DNA of 64,000 nucleotides from Molanna angustata (taxonomy: Eukaryota > Arthropoda > Insecta > Trichoptera > Molannidae). This document shows, piece by piece, positions 32,701 to 47,700 of the stretch. Numbering within the stretch: the first letter of the stretch is position 1; every line of letters begins with the position of its first letter. Where the stretch lies: the NCBI GenBank assembly GCA_963576475.1, contig OY754969.1, positions 27,280,888 through 27,344,887 of the forward strand, given 5' to 3'. Under the pieces are notes generated by a model. It did not search any database. It had not been told where the DNA came from and worked only from the letters and a program-made list of their open reading frames with translations. A program made the position numbers and the translations under genes.

Positions 32701-35700
32701 TTCACGTGGCATTGGTGGGTTTTGTTTTATTATTTCCAGTTTTGGTCTTGTCTTTTTCAAGGTCTGCAATAAAAACATAATTAAAACTAGCAAATGATGC
32801 GTTCAAATCATTTTCACATTGTATTTCAAATAAATCTTATTTTCAAAACAAATCAATTTTACCCGCTTAGTTTTGGTAATTCCATGGGGTAGTACTGGCG
32901 ATGGTGGAGGAACGGGGAAGTTATCTGATACGTTCTCTAAATCATCCCCTTTATTCCTTGATTCTGCTTCAGAACTGCTGCTTGATGTATCTCCTTCATC
33001 ACTGTAGAACAATATGATTCATTTATCAATATTCAAATCATTAAATTTTTATTATGAACGGTCCATGTGAGATATCCCTCTAACTCATGGTAATATTATC
33101 ATCAACTGCTAATAATTCCAGAAATATCGCAAAATCCTCTTTTTAAGAGTCAATTAACTCTTTATTTTAAGCAAAATTGAGGACATCAAAAAAATAATAC
33201 CTTGCACCCTGCGTAAATGGCGAGTTTATTGCCATATGGCAATTTCTTCCAACTAACCAGCTTATTTATTGGCACTACGAAACAAGGAAGCCTAACGAAG
33301 GTGTCAATTATCTGAGCTCCAAGTTTGTCAAGATTTAATTGATTTAATTTTAATGGTCCGTTCACACTGAAAGAAACCGCTATCATAGTAAGCTGCCTTA
33401 TTGACTTTGTCCTATTCTTTTAAAGAGTTGATACTATGTGATTCAGATTATATGCAATTAATTTTTTTTTATAACTATTGTTTGATACATTGTTTTGGAA
33501 GTTTTTAATTGAATTTACATTTATAAAATAATATGTACCTCGAATAGTCTGATAGGTCAATGTTGGTTGGCTCATCTGCACTGGAACCTTCTTGTAGAAG
33601 TCTGTTGATGATTTTGTTTCTTAGCCTTTCCTTATTAGGATTTTCATCGCAGAAGTCTAACAGTGTTTCGCAGAAAGCTCTTCCAAGTCCTTCGTAGTCT
33701 TGTGTAGAGAAATGAGTGCCAACTCGACACCCTAACTCCGAACCCCCAAATGAAGCTTCCATTGTATAACTATTGGCAACACCCATCATCCAGACGACCA
33801 CCCGACCGGTACCCTCTTTGCTCCGTTGTATGCGAAATTTGCAGCTCTCGAAAGAAAACTATAGAACAATAAATAATATTAATGATTCATACAACACCGT
33901 TTTTTGATACAAGATTTTTACAAGGGTGCAATTTTTTCTGTATCTGGGTACATTTAATTTACTTTTTGTTGTTATATTGACACAACTTTGTTATATCGAC
34001 ACTAAATGGATATTTTTTCATGATTTTTTTTATGTAATTGTCATAATACTTTATATATTTATTTTATTTATTTATCTTTTTGTACATAATATAAACATTT
34101 ATAATGCACACTGGCGGGCTTATTGCCATTAGGCAATTTCTTCCAACCAACCAGATTACAGAGTTGTTATGGTATATAGTTTATTTATTTTATTTATTTA
34201 GTCTTCTTGTACATATAATTAGTACACTGGCGGGCTTATTGCCTGATGGCAATTTCTTCATAGTTGTTATGTTCTGCTCAATTTTTATAGTTTTATGTGA
34301 ATACTTGGTAACATTTTTGATTTCGTCATTAATTATTTATGCAGTTGAATTTTTTACCTTATCAGCACAGTTTTTATGTAGCATCAATGGAAAAACTTGT
34401 TCATGTAGCTTCTTGTCCAATCCTCTTCTATTTTCACATCCATAAATGAACACATTGTGTTTCCTTGAATGTGCATGAAGATCACAGTACATAACCACTC
34501 CACAATCCTCTATCAATCTAAAATAACATACCACCTACTTAGAAAAGAAAATATTTTTTCCCATCTTAAATTGTTTTTTTTTGACTGAAGCCCTGACGCT
34601 AATGTGTTTTGCTCACTGAAATTTTCTGTATTAGCCAACAATACTATTGTATTTTTATTTAAAGTTTGTTTTACCAAAATACTTTTATTGTAGTATAGAC
34701 TAACCTTCTTATTAGTAATTTTGTATGCCAAACTGGTGGATAGGTCTCTCTTATTACTGTCCGATATTGCCTATTCAAATCTCTTCCAGTCAGTGAACAT
34801 CTGTTGTTACCAACAATAACCTGAAATATGTGCTTATATGTAAATATATTTGTCTTAAATATTTACTCTGACATCGAGCACTAAGCCTTAATATTAATTA
34901 ACAACAACCTACAAGTTGTTTTATTTCAAAGGTTTTTGTCTGTAATTTTAATTAATGACTCGTTTTTTAATACTTTAAAATTTTTAAGTAAATTTAATAT
35001 TTATATATTGTATACTTCAACAAATTAACTTTATAAAATAAATCATGTACCCCATCAGGATTAAGCATAGGTACGAGTTTGAAGATAAATTTTTCCCTCA
35101 GTTCTCGTGCTTGATTAGAATCACCGGTCAGAAAATCCATGAAACCTTTCATCATCCACGAGGATGGAGTCTCTCCGGGATGTACTCTCGCTGTTATTAC
35201 AATAGCTTTCTTTTTCTGTAATGTTTCAATCAGTTGATTAGTCATACATACTTTGGCAATAAAAACAATATGTAGGTATGTGAAACTGAATAAACACAGA
35301 TGGCAGTAGTGTTTGTTTTCAAGTGAATAGTTTTTCATGTTAGTATTTGCATGTAACACATGAGATCCAACTGTCGATGGTATGTATAGTTAAAGAATAT
35401 GTACCAAACTATAAACCCTTAAATCCAAATTATTGAATATTTTAAGATATTTTGTTGTCTATACAAAACATGTAGGTATGTATATCAAGATAGGATAGTA
35501 TGGAGAGGTCAGTCCTTTCTTCCTACCCAGAATATGAAAACAGCTTCATGGTATGTATGTATATTTGGAGATTAAGTATCAAACTATTGAGTCCCCGTAG
35601 ATAATGTGTATACTGCCATACAAACCGTATGAAACGATGTTGTCACTAAATTAAATTTTTACAAAAATGGTTAAATGATCTACTTCGAATCAAAGTTGAA

Positions 35701-38700
35701 ATAACCACGAAAAATATAGACCTAGCCATACGAATCTCGGGTATCATGGTTTGATACTATGTCGATATGTTAAGAGAAATAAATTCTCTTGAACAAATCG
35801 ATAGTTGGAAAATCCTTTTTTGATTTTACGTCTATAAAAGATAAAAATCAAATAACCTCAAAAAAGTTTTTTATATGTTGTAAGAAATACTTAGAAACTG
35901 TATACAAAAAGGTGTCCAGTTACTACTAGTCAGTACATTTTCTAATGTGACATAGTTATCGGAAAATATCTTGACATATTTTGGAAGAGAGGACAGTTTG
36001 TGAAACTACCAACCAAACAAAAAAAAATTTGTTCTCTGTGCAGCCCACATGCTCTTTCAAGATGTTTTTGGATAACTGTGATATGATTCAGTATGTTATT
36101 ATATTTCTTAATTATTTACTTTTGCCTCACTCTCTGTGGATGGAGCAGTTATAGTCAGATAATATACATTATTTCCAGCTAGGGTTCTGCAGAGCAATCT
36201 CAGTTTTGTGAAGGTTGACTTGACCGGATGATTCTGTAGTTTACACAAATAATCCTGGAGATCGGAATAAGTGTACGGATAACAGTGGGCCAGGAATACT
36301 TCATCTCTGTCGTGTGGGAATTCTATATTGAATGTCAGTGTGTAGCTCGGAAATTGTTCTTCTTCTTCGCATCTTTAAAAAAAACATTAATCAAATTAAG
36401 TGTTAAGTAATAATAATAATGAACATTTCCTTGCACCCTGCGCAAGTGGCGAGTTTATTCCCATATGGCAATTTCTTCCAACTAACCAGTGCTTCCAGCC
36501 CAGAGAAGCAATATTTGTGTGAGAAATAAATTTGAATAAATTTTTCCTCTGCTGGGAATCGAACCCAGGACGCCCGCACAGAAACCGAACGGCTTACTAA
36601 CTATGCCACGGCGGTCGGCATAGTTGGTGTTAAGTCTGTACCTACTGATTTTATTTTTACTTCTTATTCATCGGTTACACAAACTTGTAATTATGAATCA
36701 TTGTAAAAAACTTGAATTGCGACTTTTACATTGACATTTTACATCATTGTATTTAAGTATATAGGTGAAAATCAAAAAGTAATTATTCTACTATTTTTTT
36801 TCTTTTTTAACAAATGTCTGTAAAAGGAATAAAAATAGTAGAATTATTAATTTGATTATTGAATTATTTGATGTTTACCTTTATTATTATGGAGTTATAT
36901 ATATGATGGAGAAGCTTGGAGAATAAGGTATAATGATGAAATATACAGCATCTATAAGACTCCTAGGCTCTCTGTACATGCTAGACTGAGCAGGCTGAGA
37001 TGGGCTGGGCATGTACAGAGAATGCCGTCATCACGGGCACCCAAGAGGATCCTTGAGGGACATCCGGGTGGAAGAAGAAAGGTCGGCAGACCCAGGCTGC
37101 GATGGGAGGATGAAGTGAAAAGGGATGCGGAACAATTACTGCAAGTGGCAGACTGGAGGACAGCAGCGGTAGACAGGAGGAGTTGGAGGCGACGATTGAT
37201 GGACGCCAAGGCTCGATATGGGCTGTAGAGCCATCGGAAGAAGAAGAATATAATATAAACACTGTCTGAATTGCTAAAATAATACATTTTCACTGTACTT
37301 ATTCATTTTGTAAGAAGATCTGTGTTTATACTTACATCGGATCATTTTTGTAATAAGATATATTGTTGGCACAACGTCTCCATCCGATATAGTTAAGTTC
37401 AGCATCTTTCTTTGAATACATTAATGGCCTCATCCCTTCATTATATAAACTTTCTTCTTTAGATAGGTTTACTATTGAAAATCTGTAAAATTAACAATGT
37501 CCTTTTAATAGTGTATCTTCTGAAGTATGATAGTTTTTGTCTATATTCTTGAATGCTATACCATTTTTATCATTATATTGTTGAATTTATTGCTTTTATT
37601 TACAAATTTCAATTCACAGGTTTGCTTCTATATTTATTTTGTAATACTGGTTTCTAAATCAAGACCAAGATCATTCGGTGAATTGATTTAGAATATGTGC
37701 AGACATTTACACTATCTTTATCAAATTGCAAATGATTTGTTTTACTTATTTGAATTATTTTATGATAAAAACTAAATAAATCACTAGTAAATAGTTAACT
37801 AAATCAATTATACTTCTTTATGGCAATAGAAAATAAAAATCACCAATATTTTTATATTATTCACTACATCAAAATTTAATTTTAAAAATATTAAAAGAAT
37901 CAATCAAATTTTTTATTTAGGTTATTATTCTTACCTGTAGGTCATATTTTTCCTAGTGTTTGAGACTTTAAAATAGAACCACTGCATATGTCTATTTGTG
38001 TAAAGGTCTGTACGTAAATATAATTCATAGTAAGTACTTGTGATTTTCACTGCTTTAGCCAAGTTTCCCGACTCAAAACGGGATTCAAAATGCAGTTCAT
38101 CATCTCGTCCGCTGCTCGTACAGGTTGATATAAAGAAACGACTCCCACCAACACTCGAACGACTGAACTGAAAGAAATTCACCCTTTCTTGCAACTTTGA
38201 AATTGTCATTAAATAATTCACATGAACTGGAAGTTTTTTATATTATAGCTGTTGTTTTAGTAAAGGAATAGATCCTTTTGCTGACATATGAGAGATTATT
38301 TATTTTGAAGGTAAATTTATAAAACTGGTTTTCTGAAATTCACAAGTCATATTTTTGCTGAAGGTTTCTTTTTAAACATATACATAGATACTGATACCTT
38401 GTGTATAAACTGCATAAATTTGGAGCTGATTAGTTTTCCATTTCTATGATTTTGTCTGTCAAATCTTTCAAAATGTTCTTACAATCTATTGAATTTTTCA
38501 ATTATTATTCAATTTTTTTTTATTAAATGTAGTTGAGAGTTTAGTGTAGGCCAGTAAAGTTAATCAACAAACAAGTAGAATTGCGCACAAAATCAGCCAA
38601 GCAAAAAAAAACAAATTTGTCTTCTGCACACCCACGTGATTTTTCAGATGTTTAGCGATAACTATAGTAGACTCCTTTTTATATGAAATGCCCATTAAAG

Positions 38701-41700
38701 ATTTCAACAGAAACCTTTGTTGAAATTGAATGAATCTACATAGTTTATGAAACTATGTATAGTTAAGTATTTGTTATGGATAATGTTTACTCACATAGTT
38801 GACAGCGCTCATGGGATAGTACTGGAACATTATTGTGCCATTTTCTTCACCAACTGGTTTAGGTTGAAGCTCTCTTCCAGTGCGAATATAATATCCTTCG
38901 GGACTGGGAGGACAATACTCTATATGCTGGACGCGCTCCTCCAGAACCTAAGTGAAAAATAACATTTAAATTTGGTCAAGATCTGATGATTGGATCCGAG
39001 AGAAAATCGTCAAACTCTTCAATTTGCAAAGGCATTTGCAATCTGTACGGCATAATAATGGGCGAATAATTCTTTACCACACAATCGATTTTTTGAAGTT
39101 GTTTTTTATTTGAAAGATTATAATAGAAGTTGAGTTATTAAAATAAAGAATGTATTATTGTTCAAATTTATATAACGAATATACGTAGTGTAGTATTGTT
39201 TTTTTGTGAATAAATAAATATATATAATTTTGTTCCTCAATGTGTATACAAAGAAATATATTAAAGCATTACAGACCCTTACATTTATCTCGGGAAAAGT
39301 TGCTAGGGTTTTAGACTTGGTTGCACGCAAAATAGTTTGTATTTCGTCGGACTGAAACTATGTATTCAACAGTTTGCCAATAGTTGCGAAAGAATCGACG
39401 CTTTTCGTTTGTGATGCTTGTAAATTTTCTTCTTCAGTAGTTCATCATTAATTACTCGATGTGGCTGAACACACTAGAGACCATGTAATGTCATTCAAGA
39501 ATAAAGATTTTTGAAACAAATTCTGGTGTACGTGCCCGTTTTTTATTCAAGGTTCTTGCGTTTCCTTCTTTTTGGATATCGTTCACTCCTTGAAGGTATA
39601 GGTACTACTAGTTCACAGTCCGAGCAATCCTAGTCATGGACAACTCGGCTTTTCGTTCTACCTTTAACATTATGTATCTCAGAGTAAAGGTATTGATTAT
39701 TGGACTTTACGAAATACGTTTTGTTAAATCAGTATACAGATAATTATCTTATTTTTGCGTAATGTAGGTTAAGATACCAATAACAATATTATTGATAGTT
39801 TTGTCTTCTAATGAGACCCGAAATATGACTATTGGCATATTTCGGGTCTCATTAGAAATAACGATTTTGAGTTCAATTTTCACTGTCTTATAACAAATAG
39901 TGCCGGCACACGGCCTAGTACCGTTCTTTTGTAATTTATTGAGTATTCTGTTGGTTGGTAGTTGGTATCCACACAATGCCAATAGTAATTTGAGGATCTT
40001 TTATAGCCAGTTAATAGAAAGAAAGTCTATATCCGGAGTTGATTATATTTCGGTATAATACATATATATTATATGTATACTCAAATTTATGAAACTATTT
40101 TTAATATCAGTGAGGTAAAAAATGCTAAGGAAAAAAATGATATGATTGTGATGGCCTACAAAGATTCCCAATTTTGATTTAAATTCAAAAACGTTCATAA
40201 ATCTATAGATACATACATACTTTAACGGCATATCCCACAATGTGGGGTTACCATCGACAAGTGTGCGGGTGCGCATTACCTCGAAAAATGTAGCACAATA
40301 GGTACATGCGTGTATCCTCATACACCAGTCTCGTTTCACCTAACAAGGCAACATTCAGAATGGGTGATGAACCTTTGCTGATATATGAAAGATGTACATC
40401 GAATATTTTTACAGTTGCATTTATGCAAATATCGGATTTTTTTCACTGTCGGGAGTCCATGATATTTTTGGACAAATTTTTAACATACATACCTGCATTG
40501 ATAGGGAACTCATTACGAAGACATAATTGGTGAACGTTGCGCTAGCGCATAAAGTGATCACGCAAACCAGCCGATGCCCTATGCCTTGAGTTCCTGGTTC
40601 TAAATTATTCCGTCTACTTCTCTATTGAGATGTCAAAAATTTGTGTTTATTGTTGCCTGTTGTATTTTCGATTATACCCGGCTCTTACCATCATAGAAAA
40701 TTATTTTAGATTATAATAGAAAAGAGTGGAAGTACTATTCTAAGCCGGTGCTTCACAGCATTTGATTTACAGTACCTACATAATTTCGATTCCTTAATAT
40801 TGAATTTCACGTTTTTATGTACCTACCTATGATTTTTGTTGAATGCTAAATTGTTTCGACAAAGATTTATTTCAAATTGGTCAAAATACTTTGATTCTAA
40901 AAAGTTATACAATACAACACTTCAAATCAAACGACACAACTTAATGAAACCAATGTGGGTTCTTACCTACTCTTTTAATAATCCACCATGAATGAGCAGT
41001 AAAAAATGAATAATAAACGACCGCCATCGTTTCGAAACCGGTCGTATAAAATGTTTAAACAAAGTGCATTATAATAAAAATATTGTGTAAAATTAACCAC
41101 AAACGTAAACTACGAAATATTATTATTGGATTCCTATTTTGACGTTAGTTTTTGTTGAAACACAAGAGTTTGTGGTCAGTTTCTTCTCATTAAATTTCCT
41201 CTGTGATTAATGAATGAATATTTTACCTGACATTCTGTAGGCCATCGCGCCCCCTGCTGAGGTGTGTCCAGTTCCTTGGGAATAGCGAACAGCTCCCTCG
41301 GTTCTTTGAGTTTAGCAACAGTCTTGAAAGTCTTCGAGTCTGTGTTTATTTCTATTTGATTACTTTTTATCGCCGTTTCCAAATAGCTGCTAATGTAGGC
41401 ACCTGAAAAATAAGTGGATAGGTACTATAGTTATATTATATTTCACACATTGCCCCTATTAGAGCAAGATCCCGTGACTGCCATACTAATAACGATATGC
41501 TACTTATGAACAGATAACATCTAGCAAAGGGGCGAAAATTTGCTATGTTAACGGGTCAGTTATAGTATAAGCGTAATTTTAGCGTAAGCGTACGACACTG
41601 GTTGGTAGAATACTCCTACCCCCGACTTTATTTAAGAAAGTTTTAAAAGTTTTAATACATAAAAAACAATACGTTTAATTGTACCTTCAATAGTATAAAA

Positions 41701-44700
41701 TTCTTCTATTTAAAGAGGGCATATAACGCTAAATTTAGTGACTGAAAACATGATATATTAAACCCGCGTGTGTTAAAAAGGGTTTATACGTGATTTAAAT
41801 TATCGGAAATCCATTTGAACAACAACCCTGACTTGAAATGAAAAACTTATGGTCATTCACTTTCATTTTATGTACTCTTTATGCACATAAAATACTCTAC
41901 GTCATATAGTTATTTTTGGTCATTATTTAGATGATTTTTTTATATTCATGCTGAATTTTGATTTTTAGTTTACCAGGGATTTATGGTGAATTTGGGAAAT
42001 AAGATTTCAAATTAGGGTGTTTAGGTTTATATGCCTTCTAAAACAGTTGTAATCGTACACTGTTTTCAATTTTTATTATCTATAATTATCCTTGTTTTAT
42101 GATTCATTGTTATGACACATTTATAATGATTGTTTATGATTTTTTTTTTATCAGTTATGTTATGTTTACAAGTAATATAAATACACTAACTTATAATAAC
42201 GTTAAAATTAGATTTTGTGGGTGTGTCGAGAATTGAAAATATTTCAAGGTGTGAAAATAAATTTCGATTTACCTTTATTACAAATGGGAAACAGTGTCGC
42301 CTGCAATTCCTTAACGTCTCCATTTACATCATTCTCCATTATCTTTACACACATTTCTATGGCAACTTTATCGATAATAAACAAATTTTGTCAAACCCTC
42401 GGTGATTGCCCGAGGCTCCTCTGCCTCGATCGACTCCCTACATCTTGTCACTGTGGAGAACATTTACAATTCTCGTTCCGTACGCGTGTATTATAATTAC
42501 ACTCAATTTTCGTTGCCAGCCATTTGGACTTTTCACAAATTGGAACCAACAGCAACATCTCTCGCGTGTTCATTAACAACTGTCGAAAATTGATTTCGAA
42601 CTTTGTTGGGTTTTGCAAATTCGCGTGTAACGCATTCCTTCTTGTCTTATTTGGACTATTATCACTAGTTATGTTATTTTTAGATTCGTGATTTCATTTT
42701 TTTCTTGTACAACTCGCAGACTTTAATAGAAATTAGGTATATTAATATTTTAAAAATAAATGACCAAAATATTTTTAACACAATTGTTATTAGGCGATTT
42801 GAAGGACGATGTTGTGTTTTATCTGGTTATTTTTAAGTTCCAATAATTGTAATAGTTGGAAAATTTCATTAATTTGTAAATTACCAAGATTTATATAAAA
42901 TATCACTGTTTACAAAATATGTTTTTTTATTCGATTTATTAGACGATTTGAAAACGATGTTGTGTTTTTTCTGATTAGTTTATAACTAAGTTTACTTTGT
43001 CTATCGACAAACGAAACGACGATTTTTTAGTTCCAATAATTGTAATCGTTGGAAAATTTCACAAATTTGTAAATTGATATGATTGATATATAAACATTAT
43101 CACTGTTTTCAAATATATTTTTTATTTGATCATATGATTTTATCAAAACGGCATTGGAACAAATTATTAAAATGATATTATTTGTATGTTTCAAACAAAT
43201 TTTCTAAAACTAAAAACTAATTTTCTAAAACTAAACTAAAACTAAGAACTAATTTAGGTACATATAATATTTTTTATTTAAATTATCTGTTTGGTAACTT
43301 AATGTAGTTTTTAGAACTGAGTATTGCAAGGTTATGAACGGACCGCTGGAAATGTGAACGGAAATGGGAAAAGTAATATTTTTCTATCGGGTATCGATCA
43401 GAAAACATGCGCAAAGAAACCGAACTTAGTTTTGGAAAACTTTCGTCTCTTTTGTATATTTCCCTTCGACGACTCCAAAAATAATTTCGATTGCGTGCTT
43501 TAATTGACCACTTTGCTCGAGTTTAGTTTCTATCGAAGACTTGTAATGTACTTATATCGATTTATGTGACATCAATAAGTTCAATTTGTACAATTTTTAA
43601 ACTTGAGACAGAATTTTGTAAGGAATCTATTAAATACAGTTTACTTAATGAACAAACAGCGCTTGTTTAAGAGTTAATTGTCTGTAATATATTAATTGCT
43701 CAGCCATTTCAAATTTAGTTACAATTGAAGATTATCTATTAGGTACTAGTGAAGAGCAAAATGAACACTAAGACCACCCCGGTCTTGCATTTATAGATGT
43801 GGTCCTGGTCGTGTTTATTTATTTATTTATTTATTTAATATTGCTCCTCGGGCAACTAACAGGTACTATGTCAAATATTAATTTAACACGCATCCAATAA
43901 CAAGTTGCCACATTTTGGAGACTTAAGATATTTATCGTCTCACAGATCTTGCAAGTGTTCTTGCAAGTCTTGCAGGTATTGCAACATTTATATTTTATTT
44001 TTCTGTCAATACTTACAATGAAATATGACAAAAAAAAAACAATTTATAATATTATGTACGTAGTTAATGCTGACTTTTTGATTAAAAATATTTTTTTTAT
44101 AAAATTTGTATGCCGCAAGACTCTTGCATTAAGTCTTGCAAGACTCTTGGTCTTGCAAAGCTTGGTCATAGTCTCTGTCTTGACTTCCAAGACTTATGCT
44201 CATCATTGTCTATTAGACATTGTATTGGTACCGCTTTAAAGTAGAATAATATGTATAGTAAAAATATGCATATACTTTGGAATAAGATAGAACTGTACTA
44301 TTAAGTAGAATGTTGCTATGTAATAACTAACGTAAATGTTTGACGCCCAGTCATTTTTATCCCAAGGGGACATTATATGTGTATATATTTTTAGCGATGT
44401 ATAAATTTTTTCTTGTGATTGTATACATATATTTTTATAACAGCTGAATCTCACGAAAACATATTTACAATCGAAAAATTATCTATTACTGTTTTGGCAT
44501 TATATTTTTTAATACATTTTTATTTATATTATTAATATTATAATGGGTTCAATTCTAAAAAGGCACTAACATTTTAACGAAATGAAAAATATTATCGATT
44601 TTATGTATTATTTTGCTATTCTGAAGATTGAATTAAAATAATATTTAATAAAACTAAAATGACAAAAAACATCACTAGTGTATAATATTTTTTTTTTATT

Positions 44701-47700
44701 GATACAGTTCTGGTGAACACATTTTTGTTTTCAAATGACTTCGGAATTGATCCCAATTTCACTGTCTGTCGTTACTAGACTAACGTATTTTTTTATATAT
44801 TTTGAATATTCACTATTTACTCCAATTTTATAATACTTGAATACGCGCCGTTTTCCAAATTTTCTTTTCGTTTATGTTGTTTTTTCCCGCTTTTACATAA
44901 TGATATTTCGACCGGTCTGACTTCGATTGATTTCGATTTCGAGTAAAAGGCGTCCGCTTTTCCCTTTATTCAAATTGAACTAAAAATACTCGAGACTCTT
45001 TTGAATAATATGTAGCTATGTATTTCTACCCTACCTGTCTCGTTACTATTACACTACAACTGTATTGTGTAGAGGTGCATGTTGTTATTCCAATAATAAT
45101 AATAATATTGCGCTAAAGTAACAACCCGTTGTCGGGTGACTAAGCGATATCAACTATGAGAACTTTATTTTTTTATAATATAAGTATGTTTTAGTTGCCA
45201 TGATAGTGAGACTTGGACATGGCAGAACACGCATTGAAGCATTTTTATTAGTTCAAAAGGCCCTTCTGGCTCTACTGCCCGTTGCGAGCCTTGGCCTCCT
45301 CCAGCATTCCTCGCCATCTCCCTCTATCCTGACATGGACCCCTCCAGTCCCTTACACCAACAGCCTCCATATCCCGCTGCACGCCATCCAGCCATCGGAG
45401 CTTGGGTCTACCTTGGGGTTTTGTGTGCAGGATCCTCTTTGGACCTCTTTTATCGCCCATTTTTTCCACATGTCCTGCCCATCGCTGCCTCTTTATTTTC
45501 ATCACTTTTATAATGTTGGGCTCATTTATAAATATTTTAATAATTATAATAATAATAATTGGCTTATTTATATAGCGCCGTTTTTGTGAAACCACCTCAA
45601 GGGCGCTTTACATATAAACTTAAAATTAAACACAGAAACTTTTCTTAAATAAATGAGAATTTTCTGAATTTCTGATTTACTGAATTTTCTGATTTTCTGA
45701 AATAAATTTTAGATCTGATAATAGTAATAAAATTCGTAGAAATGAACATCTGTATTGAAGTATTGATTTTTTCACCCATAGAATAATTTCCTATTAAAAG
45801 CATACATTTAACTTGTAATATATTTTTTATGGTCGGTCTATGCTTGAATAAAAAACAACTTTAAAATAAATATATTTTGTTAAAAAGATCGTGAATAGAA
45901 GACTATTTGTGTTATGTATGTATAGTGTTTGCACTTTTAATAATAATAATAATAATAATAATAGTACAATATTTATTGAGATGAAAAAAAAATTACATAC
46001 GAATACAAAGAAATAACTATATCAACAGGACTTTTATATTTTATTTTTCAAGAGCATACAGGGTCACCCTATTTCGTATAATGACGTATTCAACTAATGG
46101 TCACATTGTTTTCAGGGGTGTACTTATGTATAAATAAATAATTATTCACGACAGGATTATTAGTGGTCATAACAAAAAATAAGTATCAATTTATAAGTCT
46201 TATATCCTTAGCCCTTACATATATAATATTAAGTAGATTAGTACATAAAAAAATATAAGTTTATGAAAGAAATGAGGGAAAATAATGTTAGAAAATAGAA
46301 AAAAGGAAACATTATGTTGATGTATACATAACACACTTTTTATTCCTGCGAAGAAATTTCTATATTTTTTCTAAATATTTAAACAATACATTGTTCTTCT
46401 TCCCCCACCACCACCCGTCCTGCTTATGGGGACTAATAACGGCCCCTTGAAAAACTCTGAAAGAACACATAAAGAACATACGAAGAGTCCGGAGAACTCT
46501 AAAACCTTGCAGACACTGCACTTAATGTGCCAAAGAGAGCTAATCATGTGGAAACAACTGGCTCAACACTCAGTGATAGTGAAGATAATAGTGCACCGAA
46601 TTTAAGACAGAATGTCTTGAAAGCCCTAAAGTTGCTCTTCATGGCTACAAGGTCCCACAATGCATTATTAAATAACAGCCGAAATTACGAACAACTAAAT
46701 TTGAAAAGATATTCAAATTCCCCACTAAGTCAAAGTATCTTCAACCTGCTAAACGCACCACACTCTCCTTTCCAGTTCACTCTATTGAAGTTTGAAGCTC
46801 TTATTTTTAAATTAACTATTCATTGGAATAACTTAAGTGATGATGTTAATTTGTCTCAATTTATACAAATATTAAATAATAACTTAGGTAATTTTAGGTA
46901 GGAAGCTATCAAATAATTCTTGAACGAAATTCCTTCTGTGTCCTACAATTATCTACTTTCTTTCCTCATTACTATGAACATACTGTTTATTGTTGTCGTA
47001 GGTATGCTTTTTCTTTTACTGGATAATTGTTTTTCATTATTATTTTTATCTACTATTGTCCAAAATGCTGCCTTTGTGAATTTGAATTTACATAAATTAA
47101 ACAAAATAGAATTTATTTACACAAAATATGTGGTTTAAATTTTTTATTTTTGACCTGCTAATTCAAAATATTTTTTTTTCTTTGGCATAAAATTTGCATT
47201 GCGCGAAAACTAATTTTTTAGTTGAACCGTTTTATTTTATATTTCAATATTAATATGAAATTATAATGGAATTCTACCAAGAACTTTTGGTTAAAAAGTA
47301 TAACATTTTTTTTTGTATCTACGACCCTGTTCTTATGAGCAAATTAAGGATATCTTATTGTAGAAATTATGAGCGGTTATTTTTTTATTTGTATTTAGTT
47401 ACGTCAGGGTTCAAGTTAGATTGTGACATGTTGTCTTTGCGCATTGTGCGTGCCTGTGGGATATTTTTGTTAACCGAAACATTTTTTTCAACTTGGTTTA
47501 TACGATTCCAACTATTATTTTATTCACCCGCTTTTTTGGGACTCATTACTTTTTCTAAGAAACCAATGGGATTGTTCTATTTTGTGGCCGTTAAATTAGC
47601 ATATTATTATATCATAATTTATAATAACTGCTACAGTACTGTGCTTACTGGAGGAGTTCACCGTATATGTTGGCGAAATTATTGAAACTTATTGATGAAA

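Noticed and set aside
46527..46901. 124-codon forward ORF
   Set aside because: No recognised family; a hint of LINE-like ending ([11 protein letters not shown]) is too weak to call.
47266..47685. 139-codon forward ORF
   Set aside because: Composition typical of AT-rich chance ORFs; no motif.
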